A stretch of DNA of 64,000 nt from assembly GCF_963422545.1 (NCBI RefSeq), contig NZ_OY730245.1, positions 1 to 64,000 of the forward strand. Direction: 5' to 3'. The position numbers were made by a program, and so were the translations under genes. Origin of the DNA: an uncultured Flavobacterium sp. Lineage in GTDB: Bacteria; Bacteroidota; Bacteroidia; Flavobacteriales; Flavobacteriaceae. Below the pieces are notes generated by a model. It made no database searches and was not told where the DNA came from. It was given only the letters and a program-made list of their open reading frames with translations. This document shows positions 1 through 7,232 of the stretch, one piece after another. The stretch's first letter is position 1, and the number at the start of each line of letters is the position of its first letter.

Positions 1-807
1 AATAAATTAGAAGCAATCTGGAGTATTATTCCATCTGTAGTTTTGGCTTGTTTAATTCTTTACGGATTATATGCTTGGAACAACATTATGTTTGTTGACA
101 AAGATGAAGATGTAATCGAAATCGAATTATATGCTCAACAATTTAAATGGACTGCAAGATATGCAGGACAAGATAATGTTTTAGGAAAAGCTAACGTACG
201 TTTAATTGAAGGTGTAAATACTTTAGGAGTTGATATGTCAGATCCTAATGCTCAGGATGATATTGTAGTTTCTGAATTACATATCCCTAAGGGTAAAAAA
301 ATACATTTCAAAATGCGTTCTCAAGACGTATTGCACTCAGCTTATATGCCTCACTTTAGAGCGCAAATGAACTGTGTTCCTGGAATGGTTACTGAGTTTG
401 CTTTTATTCCAACATATACAACTGCTGAATACAGAGAGTTGCCTTTTATGGTGGAAAAAGTTGCAAATATCAACAAACTTAGAGCTGAAAAAAGTGTTGA
501 GTTAGTTGCTAAAGGTGGTACAGCTTTAGATCCTTATACATTTGATTATTTATTATTATGTAATAAAATTTGTGGAGCTTCTCATTACAACATGCAAATG
601 AAAGTTATCGTTGACACTCCTGAAGAGTATAAAAAATGGTTAAGTGAAAAAACTACTTTAGCTCAGGATATTAAAGCGGCTGATGCTGCTAAAAAGCCAG
701 CAGAAGGTGAAGGAGCGAAAGCTACTACAGATAGTACTGCTAAAGATACTGTTAAAGCAGTTATTGATACTGTTAAAGCGGTTGTAGCTAAAGTTGCTAT
801 GAAATAA
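1..807 (+). CDS. coxB: Cytochrome c oxidase subunit II, 5'-truncated by window edge
   Basis: This subunit passes electrons from cytochrome c through the binuclear CuA centre to subunit I in the inner membrane. The reading frame is open from base 1, so the true start lies upstream of the window; the visible first residues are the end of a membrane helix. The CuA ligands are present: His112 (fragment numbering) and C187-x3-C191-x3-H195-x2-M198. After the cupredoxin domain comes an Ala/Lys/Thr-rich low-complexity tail of about 45 residues with a repeated D-T-V-K-A-V element, beyond the usual end of the family. coxA follows after 31 bp, so the two are almost certainly co-transcribed. Confidence 0.95.
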   Translation, partial: NKLEAIWSIIPSVVLACLILYGLYAWNNIMFVDKDEDVIEIELYAQQFKWTARYAGQDNVLGKANVRLIEGVNTLGVDMSDPNAQDDIVVSELHIPKGKKIHFKMRSQDVLHSAYMPHFRAQMNCVPGMVTEFAFIPTYTTAEYRELPFMVEKVANINKLRAEKSVELVAKGGTALDPYTFDYLLLCNKICGASHYNMQMKVIVDTPEEYKKWLSEKTTLAQDIKAADAAKKPAEGEGAKATTDSTAKDTVKAVIDTVKAVVAKVAMK

Positions 808-838
808 TATTTATTAAGAAAATTTAAAGTACACATAT

Positions 839-2641
839 ATGTCAGCAGAAGCGCACGGTCACGATCACGGACACGATCACGAGCACGAACATCATCATAA
901 AGACACGTTCATTACTAAGTACATTTTTAGTATTGATCACAAAATGATTGCAAAACAATACTTGATTACTGGTATTGTTATGGGAGTAATTGGTATTGCA
1001 ATGTCTTTGCTTTTCAGAATGCAATTGGCTTGGCCAGAAGAGTCTTTTAAAATCTTTAATGTTTTATTAGGAGATAAATTTGCACCTGATGGTGTAATGG
1101 CTAATGATATTTACTTGGCCTTAGTTACGATTCACGGTACCATTATGGTATTCTTTGTACTAACAGCTGGTTTAAGTGGAACGTTTAGTAACTTACTTAT
1201 TCCGCTTCAAATTGGAGCGAGAGATATGGCTTCCGGATTTATGAATATGATTTCATACTGGTTGTTTTTCTTATCTGCGGTAATCATGTTGTCTTCTTTA
1301 TTTGTTGAAGCTGGACCAGCATCTGCAGGTTGGACAATTTATCCTCCATTAAGTGCATTGCCACAAGCAATTCCAGGTTCAGGAACAGGTATGACTTTAT
1401 GGTTAGTTTCTATGGCTATCTTTATTGCATCTTCTTTAATGGGATCTTTAAATTACATCGTAACTGTTATCAACTTAAGAACTAAAGGAATGTCTATGAC
1501 TAGACTTCCTCTTACTATCTGGACATTTTTCGTAACAGCTATTATTGGGGTTATTTCGTTCCCGGTTTTATTATCTGCTGCATTATTGTTGATTTTTGAT
1601 AGAAGTTTCGGTACTTCATTTTTCTTATCTGATATTTATATTGCAGGAGAGGTTTTACACTATCAAGGTGGTTCTCCAGTATTATTCGAACACTTATTCT
1701 GGTTCTTAGGACACCCTGAGGTTTATATTGTAATCTTACCAGCAATGGGACTTGTTTCTGAAATTATGGCTACGAACTCTCGTAAACCAATCTTCGGATA
1801 CAGAGCGATGATTATGTCAGTTCTTGCAATTGCATTTTTATCTACAATCGTTTGGGGTCACCACATGTTTATTTCAGGTATGAATCCTTTCTTAGGATCT
1901 GTATTTACCTTTACAACTTTATTGATTGCAATTCCGTCTGCTGTAAAAGCATTCAACTGGATTACAACTTTATGGAAAGGTAACTTACAATTTAACCCTG
2001 CAATGTTATTCTCTATCGGAATGGTTTCTACTTTCATCACTGGAGGTTTAACTGGAATCATTTTAGGAGATAGTACTTTAGATATTAACGTTCACGATAC
2101 TTACTTTGTAATTGCTCACTTTCACTTAGTAATGGGTATCTCTGCACTTTACGGAATGTTTGCAGGTATTTACCACTGGTTCCCTAGAATGTACGGAAGA
2201 ATGTTAAATAAAAATTTAGGTTATATTCACTTTTGGGTAACTGCAGTTTGTGCTTACGGAGTATTTTTCCCAATGCACTTTATTGGATTAGCTGGTTTAC
2301 CAAGACGTTATTATACAAACACAAACTTCCCATTATTTGATGATTTACAAAATGTGAATGTTTTAATTACAACATTTGCTCTTGTTGGAGGAGCTTTCCA
2401 ATTGGTATTCTTGTACAACTTCTTTAGTAGTATTTTCTACGGTAAGAAATCAGTTCAAAATCCATGGAGATCTACAACATTAGAATGGACAGCTCCGATA
2501 GAACATATTCACGGTAACTGGCCAGGTGAAATTCCTCACGTATACCGTTGGCCGTATGACTATAGTAACCCAAATCATGATGTAGATTTTGTACCGCAAA
2601 ATGTACCGATGAAAGAAGGTGAAGAAGTTTTACACCACTAA
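839..2641 (+). CDS. coxA: Cytochrome c oxidase subunit I
   Basis: Catalytic subunit of the heme-copper terminal oxidase, reducing O2 to water while pumping protons. It is 600 residues long with about 12 membrane segments. Visible ligands are His99 (heme a, helix II), the HPEVY motif with His292 and Tyr296 (CuB and the cross-linked tyrosine), His341-His342 (CuB), and His427 (heme a3) and His429 (heme a) in the HDTYFVIAHFH motif. The N-terminus is strikingly His-rich (about ten His in residues 6-20). The ATG at 839 is the only sensible start. It follows coxB and is followed by a strong terminator. The subunit III genes, heme O synthase and Sco are about 32 kb away. Confidence 0.97.
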   Translation: MSAEAHGHDHGHDHEHEHHHKDTFITKYIFSIDHKMIAKQYLITGIVMGVIGIAMSLLFRMQLAWPEESFKIFNVLLGDKFAPDGVMANDIYLALVTIHGTIMVFFVLTAGLSGTFSNLLIPLQIGARDMASGFMNMISYWLFFLSAVIMLSSLFVEAGPASAGWTIYPPLSALPQAIPGSGTGMTLWLVSMAIFIASSLMGSLNYIVTVINLRTKGMSMTRLPLTIWTFFVTAIIGVISFPVLLSAALLLIFDRSFGTSFFLSDIYIAGEVLHYQGGSPVLFEHLFWFLGHPEVYIVILPAMGLVSEIMATNSRKPIFGYRAMIMSVLAIAFLSTIVWGHHMFISGMNPFLGSVFTFTTLLIAIPSAVKAFNWITTLWKGNLQFNPAMLFSIGMVSTFITGGLTGIILGDSTLDINVHDTYFVIAHFHLVMGISALYGMFAGIYHWFPRMYGRMLNKNLGYIHFWVTAVCAYGVFFPMHFIGLAGLPRRYYTNTNFPLFDDLQNVNVLITTFALVGGAFQLVFLYNFFSSIFYGKKSVQNPWRSTTLEWTAPIEHIHGNWPGEIPHVYRWPYDYSNPNHDVDFVPQNVPMKEGEEVLHH

Positions 2642-2653
2642 AAATAATATAAG

Positions 2654-2684
2654 AAAGACCATCTGAAAAGATGGTCTTTTTTGT
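2654..2684 (+). terminator. Intrinsic terminator after coxA
   Basis: Perfect 11-bp stem (2654-2664 with 2669-2679), GAAA loop, followed by a T-rich run. It lies 13 bp after the coxA stop. Confidence 0.9.
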
Positions 2685-2738
2685 TTTAATTAAAGTTGGG
2701 ATTTGGCAATAAATTGTAATTCCGGGAATGCAATACTA

Positions 2739-2754
2739 TTGGGATTTGGAATTT
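2739..2754. repeat. Short dispersed intergenic repeat, copy 1
   Basis: The 16-mer TTGGGATTTGGAATTT here is identical to 52951-52966 downstream of the hexapeptide-protein gene. Short runs of this type scattered between genes look like a dispersed intergenic repeat. No function is evident here. Confidence 0.5.
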
Positions 2755-2830
2755 AAGATATTAGAATTTGATCCCGAAGCTTAAGGATTTTATTCGGAAT
2801 TTATCTATTTTACAAACTGATTACTTTGTC

Positions 2831-2838
2831 TATCTTTG
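2831..2838 (+). promoter_or_regulatory. -7 promoter element of ruvB (leaderless spacing)
   Basis: TATCTTTG matches the Bacteroidetes -7 consensus TAnnTTTG exactly. Only four bases separate it from the ATG at 2843, which would put the transcription start at or very near the start codon. No convincing -33 element was seen. Confidence 0.5.
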
Positions 2839-2842
2839 TAAA

Positions 2843-3865
2843 ATGAATGAGAACCTAGATCCCACTACAAATGGGTATAACCCAGAAGAATTAGATCTTG
2901 AAAAAAGATTGCGTCCGCTGTCATTTGATGATTTTGCCGGACAAGATCAAGTTTTAGAGAATTTAAAAGTTTTTGTTGCTGCTGCCAATCAACGTGGTGA
3001 AGCACTTGATCATACACTTTTTCATGGACCTCCCGGATTAGGGAAAACTACGTTGGCTAATATTCTGGCTAATGAACTTGAAGTAGGAATCAAAATTACT
3101 TCGGGTCCTGTTTTAGACAAACCTGGAGACCTGGCTGGTTTATTGACAAATCTTGACGAAAGAGATGTTTTGTTTATTGATGAGATTCATCGTTTGAGTC
3201 CAATTGTCGAAGAGTATTTATATTCGGCAATGGAAGATTTTAAAATTGATATCATGATCGAATCCGGACCAAACGCCAGAACGGTTCAAATCAATTTAAA
3301 TCCTTTTACTTTAATTGGCGCAACAACTCGTTCAGGTTTACTAACGGCGCCTATGCGTGCACGTTTTGGAATTTCATCCCGATTACAATATTATACTACA
3401 GAACTTTTGACAACTATTGTTGAAAGAAGTTCTTCTATACTTAAAATGCCAATTTCATTAGATGCTGCTATCGAGATAGCTGGTCGAAGCCGTGGTACAC
3501 CTCGTATTGCTAATGCATTGTTGAGAAGAGTACGCGATTTTGCTCAGATAAAAGGAAATGGAACTATTGATTTAGAGATTGCCCGTTATGCTCTAAAAGC
3601 ACTTAATGTGGATGCGCATGGACTTGATGAAATGGACAATAAAATTTTGTTGACTATTATCAATAAGTTTAAAGGTGGACCTGTGGGGCTTTCTACTTTG
3701 GCAACGGCTGTTTCTGAAAGCAGCGAAACTATCGAGGAAGTTTATGAACCTTTTTTAATTCAGGAAGGTTTTATTATGCGTACACCTCGTGGGCGAGAAG
3801 TTACTGATAAAGCTTATAAACATTTAGGAAAGATAAATACAAATATTCAAGGCGGGTTGTTTTAA
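2843..3865 (+). CDS. ruvB: Holliday junction branch-migration helicase RuvB
   Basis: ATP-driven hexameric motor of the RuvAB complex, which moves Holliday junctions during recombinational repair. The protein is 340 residues. It has the AAA+ Walker A GPPGLGKTT (residues 62-70), Walker B LFIDEIHRL, the GATTR sensor-I region, and the C-terminal winged helix ending in TPRGR. The frame is open back to a TTG at 2768, but the ATG at 2843 gives the N-terminus typical of RuvB and sits just after a -7 element, so the longer form is rejected. Its partner ruvA is about 19 kb away. The P450 gene follows after 10 bp. Confidence 0.96.
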   Translation: MNENLDPTTNGYNPEELDLEKRLRPLSFDDFAGQDQVLENLKVFVAAANQRGEALDHTLFHGPPGLGKTTLANILANELEVGIKITSGPVLDKPGDLAGLLTNLDERDVLFIDEIHRLSPIVEEYLYSAMEDFKIDIMIESGPNARTVQINLNPFTLIGATTRSGLLTAPMRARFGISSRLQYYTTELLTTIVERSSSILKMPISLDAAIEIAGRSRGTPRIANALLRRVRDFAQIKGNGTIDLEIARYALKALNVDAHGLDEMDNKILLTIINKFKGGPVGLSTLATAVSESSETIEEVYEPFLIQEGFIMRTPRGREVTDKAYKHLGKINTNIQGGLF

Positions 3866-3875
3866 TCTTATTATC

Positions 3876-5222
3876 ATGTCTGAGAATAGAAAATACAATT
3901 ATCCGAATAAGCTTTCGATAATAAGCTTCTTTTTGAATGCTGAAGAAGTGCGTAAAAATCCGATTCCATTTCATAAAAGATATTTCGATAAATTAGGAGA
4001 TTCTTTTTCTCTAAAAATCGGAAGTACTAAATATATTATGTTATCTCGGGACAACGATGTTGCTCAATATATTTTACTGAAGAATCAAAAGAATTACCAT
4101 AAATCTAAATTCCAATCTGTATATCTTTCTAAGTATTTAGGGAAAGGGCTTTTGACTGTTGACGGTGATTTTTGGTTAAAACAAAGAAGACTTATTCAGC
4201 CTGCTTTTCATAAGCAAAAGATGAATCAATTGGTTGAAAACATGAATCAGACGATTGCTTCAGAATTAGAAGTTTTAGTTGATGAAAAATCAATTGATCT
4301 TTTTCCTGTAATGAGTCAGTTAGCATTCAATGTTGTGGCTAAATCATTATTTCAACTTTCAATATCAGAAGAAAAACTAAATCGCATAAAATTTATTATT
4401 GAAGAAGTTCAGAATTTTTTAATCAAAGAAATCAGGCTTCCTCATAAAGCCTGGTGGTTTTCTTTAAGCGGACAGGTAAAAAAGCATCTCGAATTGGCTG
4501 AGGAAAATAATCAAATCATTAAAGAAATTATTGATTATAGAATATCTTCGAAAGAAGAAATTAATGATTTACTTAATATGCTTTTAGAGACTCGATATGA
4601 AGATACGGGCGAAGGAATGTCGGTTAGTCAATTAGTCGATGAAATAAAAATTCTGTTTATTGCAGGTCACGAAACAACGGCAAATGCATTGACTTTTACG
4701 CTTCATCTTTTGGGAAGAAATCCGGAAGTGCAGGAAAAAGTATTTAAGGAAATTACCGAAATTGAATCACAGACAAATGATATTGTTGAGCAGCTGCAAA
4801 AAATGTCTTATACAAATGCTGTTTTAAATGAATCTATGCGTTTGTATCCTCCGGCATGGATTACAGATAGGCAAAATATTGAAGATGATACAATTGCTGA
4901 ATATAATATAAAAAAAGGAACACTTATTGGAGTCTCTTTTTATGAGTTGCATCGAAATCCTAAATATTGGGAAAATCCTGAAGAATTTATTCCTGAACGA
5001 TTTCTAGGAGAACAAAAGAAGCTGTCCATGCAATATTTTTATCCTTTTGGTGCCGGACCCAGAATGTGCATTGGCTCAGGATTTGCTATTTATGAGATGT
5101 GTTTAACACTTTCTCAGATTGTAAAAAAATACGTGATTAAGTCCAGTAAAGATTCCGTTGACTTTAATCCCTTAATCACATTAAAACCAGTTGGAGTAGA
5201 AGTTTTATTCTCTAAAAGATGA
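3876..5222 (+). CDS. Cytochrome P450
   Basis: Heme-thiolate monooxygenase of 448 residues; substrate unknown. The diagnostic parts are all present: the I-helix AGHETT (263-268) for oxygen activation, the K-helix ExxR (E319-S-M-R322), the PERF motif, and the heme-binding loop FGAGPRMCIG with the axial Cys398. No signal peptide or fused reductase is seen, so it should be soluble and need separate redox partners. It starts 10 bp after ruvB and its stop overlaps the queG start (ATGA), so the three are probably one transcript. The general shape resembles the soluble bacterial P450s related to CYP102/CYP4, but the subfamily cannot be assigned by eye. Confidence 0.93.
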   Translation: MSENRKYNYPNKLSIISFFLNAEEVRKNPIPFHKRYFDKLGDSFSLKIGSTKYIMLSRDNDVAQYILLKNQKNYHKSKFQSVYLSKYLGKGLLTVDGDFWLKQRRLIQPAFHKQKMNQLVENMNQTIASELEVLVDEKSIDLFPVMSQLAFNVVAKSLFQLSISEEKLNRIKFIIEEVQNFLIKEIRLPHKAWWFSLSGQVKKHLELAEENNQIIKEIIDYRISSKEEINDLLNMLLETRYEDTGEGMSVSQLVDEIKILFIAGHETTANALTFTLHLLGRNPEVQEKVFKEITEIESQTNDIVEQLQKMSYTNAVLNESMRLYPPAWITDRQNIEDDTIAEYNIKKGTLIGVSFYELHRNPKYWENPEEFIPERFLGEQKKLSMQYFYPFGAGPRMCIGSGFAIYEMCLTLSQIVKKYVIKSSKDSVDFNPLITLKPVGVEVLFSKR

Positions 5223-6145
5223 CAATTAATTCTAAAGAGTCATATTCGAAATTTATTAAATCTGAAGCGAAACGGCTAGGTTTTCTTTCTTGTGGGATAT
5301 CTAAAGCCGGTTTTCTTGAGAAAGAAGCTCCACGTCTTGAAAAATGGCTAAATAATAATCGTAATGGTCAAATGGCATACATGGAAAACCATTTTGACAA
5401 ACGTTTAGATCCTACTTTATTAGTGGATGATGCCAAGAGTGTAGTTTCGCTTTTGCTTAATTATTTTCCTTCTGAATCTCAAAATCAGGAAAGTTTCAAG
5501 ATCTCTAAATATGCTTACGGACAAGATTATCATTTTGTAATAAAAGAGAAACTGAAAGAGTTTTTACACTCAATACAAGAAAATATTGGTGATGTTTCAG
5601 GTCGTGCTTTTGTTGATTCTGCACCTGTTTTAGACAAGGCGTGGGCAGCTAAAAGCGGATTAGGTTGGATTGGTAAAAACAGTAACCTCTTAACTCAAAA
5701 AGTAGGTTCTTTTTATTTTATTGCTGAACTTATTCTGGATTTAGATTTAGAATATGATCATGCCACAACAGATCATTGCGGTTCTTGCACGGCTTGTATA
5801 GATGCTTGTCCAACTCAGGCAATTGTGGCTCCTTATGTAGTTGATGGAAGCAAATGTATCTCTTATTATACTATTGAGCTTAAAGAAAATATTCCTTATG
5901 AAATGAAAGGAAAATTTGATGAGTGGATGTTTGGTTGTGATACCTGTCAGGATGTTTGTCCTTGGAATAGGTTTTCAAAACCTCATTCAGAGCCTTTATT
6001 TAATCCAAATCCGGAGTTACTTTCTTTCTCTAAAAAAGACTGGATCGAAATTACGGAAGAAACTTTTCGTACCGTTTTTAAAAATTCTCCTATTAAAAGA
6101 ACCAAGTTTGATGGTTTAAAACGCAATATTACCTTTTTGGAATAA
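5219..6145 (+). CDS. queG: Epoxyqueuosine reductase QueG
   Basis: Cobalamin- and Fe-S-dependent enzyme for the last step of queuosine synthesis, reducing epoxyqueuosine at the tRNA wobble base. It is 308 residues. The two [4Fe-4S] motifs are visible: C187-x2-C190-x2-C193-x3-C197 and C240-x2-C243-x3-C247-P. The sequence WIGKNSNLL before the clusters is typical of the family. It lacks the HEAT-repeat extension found in some longer homologues. The ATG at 5219 overlaps the P450 stop in an ATGA arrangement, implying translational coupling. Confidence 0.95.
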   Translation: MTINSKESYSKFIKSEAKRLGFLSCGISKAGFLEKEAPRLEKWLNNNRNGQMAYMENHFDKRLDPTLLVDDAKSVVSLLLNYFPSESQNQESFKISKYAYGQDYHFVIKEKLKEFLHSIQENIGDVSGRAFVDSAPVLDKAWAAKSGLGWIGKNSNLLTQKVGSFYFIAELILDLDLEYDHATTDHCGSCTACIDACPTQAIVAPYVVDGSKCISYYTIELKENIPYEMKGKFDEWMFGCDTCQDVCPWNRFSKPHSEPLFNPNPELLSFSKKDWIEITEETFRTVFKNSPIKRTKFDGLKRNITFLE

Positions 6146-6193
6146 ATTGAAAAAAGTTAATTTTTTAGGGCTTATTTACTTGTTTTTTATAAA

Positions 6194-6729
6194 GATCTTA
6201 AACCAGGAATCGTTATTGCAGAAGACTTAATTGTTTTAAGAGCTGGTGAAACTAATACCGATAATTTTGTAGGAAGCTATATTTTAACCGTAGGGGATAT
6301 TGTCTGGGAAATATAGAAAATCAAGCGATAGTTCAGGCAGTTGATCCAAAAGAGCAAATTATAACTGATAAATCTGATGATAATTCGATTTTAGAAGATG
6401 ATCCAACAATACTTCCATTAAATGCTTGTAAAATTACAGTTTACAATACAGTTTCGCCTAATGGAGATGGTATAAACGATATTTTCAAAATTGACGTAAT
6501 CAAATGTTATCACGATGCATATGTAGAGATTTATGATCGTTGGGAAGTTTTGGTTTGTGATTCTTATGGTTTTGATAATGAGTTTGTTATGTATTTGGTA
6601 ATTTCTGAAGGTAGAGCAACCGTTGTGCAACAAAAAAGATTGCCGGACGGAACTTATTTTTATGCAATAACCTATAAAACATATCTAAATGAGTAGATGA
6701 GCTTAATAGGATATTTATACCGGAATAAT
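6194..6729 (+). pseudogene. Decayed C-terminus of a gliding-motility/T9SS adhesin (CHU_C type)
   Basis: Translated pieces align with the last ~125 residues of the giant protein encoded at 7225-15930. Frame 2 from 6194 matches its DUF11-like region (LKPGIVIAEDL against LPGVVISGQAI). Frame 1 from about 6295 continues (IENQAIVQ against VTNQASVQ) into a C-terminal sorting domain (NACKITVYNTVSPNGDG, EIYDRWEVLV, GTYFYAITY). A frameshift near 6295-6316 separates the pieces, and an in-frame TAG at 6694 interrupts the end, after which SLIGYLYRNN still matches the giant protein's final ELSGYLYINK. No 5' part is present. The 5' boundary is approximate. Confidence 0.8.
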
Positions 6730-6756
6730 GTAAATAATTGTTTATCAGTATGTAAA

Positions 6757-6789
6757 AAGGGAGCGCAATTTAGTTGCACTTCCTTTTTT
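6757..6789 (+). terminator. Intrinsic terminator after the pseudogene
   Basis: Stem 6757-6768 with 6774-6785 (one mismatch, one G-T pair), 5-nt loop, then six T. It was probably the terminator of the former intact gene. Confidence 0.65.
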
Positions 6790-7058
6790 GTAAGGTATTA
6801 TGATTTTTTTATTGCTAAATTTAATTAAAGGTTAAACTTTCTATAAAAAATTAAGAAATTTCTGTTGTTTTATTGTCGAATAGTTATGTTTTTCAAAGGT
6901 TTAGGTTAAGTTTTGTCGTCAAAAAGTGTATTTCAACGTTTTTCCATGCAGTTTGTCGACGAATGTAGCTAGTAATTAGGTGTTTGCATATTTTCGCTGC
7001 GCCAAAACGACTAAATCTAACCTAAAAGACAATTTTGTGTCTTGAACCTATTTAACCT
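6790..7058. other. Gene-free upstream region of the giant adhesin gene
   Basis: No coding frame of note is seen. It contains a 9-bp inverted pair (6900-6908 and 7018-7026, TTTAGGTTA/TAACCTAAA) and a small hairpin (AAGACA/TGTCTT at 7026-7043). No clear TAnnTTTG element was found. Its length suggests a long leader or regulatory region for the adhesin gene. Confidence 0.5.
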
Positions 7059-7232
7059 ATGGTCCAAACGCCGCATTTTATGTATGAAGATCTTGAAAAG
7101 ACTTTTTTGAGATTTTTGACGTCCATTCCTTTTATTTTATTGTATCTGCTTTATGTGCTGAAGACCATATCTGGTTGTTCGGCTTATTATATTTTTATTA
7201 CCGCCATTAATACCAACACTGTCTATGCGTAA
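7059..7232 (+). CDS. Possible 57-aa small hydrophobic protein or leader peptide
   Basis: An ATG at 7059 opens a 57-codon frame that ends in a TAA overlapping the first codons of the giant adhesin gene by 8 bp. The predicted peptide has a charged start, then a hydrophobic core (FLTSIPFILLYLLYVL) and a second weakly hydrophobic end. The overlap suggests translational coupling if it is real. A stop codon lies immediately upstream in frame. There is no recognised family, and it may be a chance ORF in a leader region. Confidence 0.35.
   Translation: MVQTPHFMYEDLEKTFLRFLTSIPFILLYLLYVLKTISGCSAYYIFITAINTNTVYA

Noticed and set aside
2768..2842. Upstream extension of ruvB from a TTG
   Set aside because: The ATG at 2843 gives the family N-terminus and the -7 element lies inside the extension.
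6418..6633. Minus-strand 71-aa ORF in the region before the adhesin gene
   Set aside because: Antisense to the clear plus-strand CHU_C-domain remnant.
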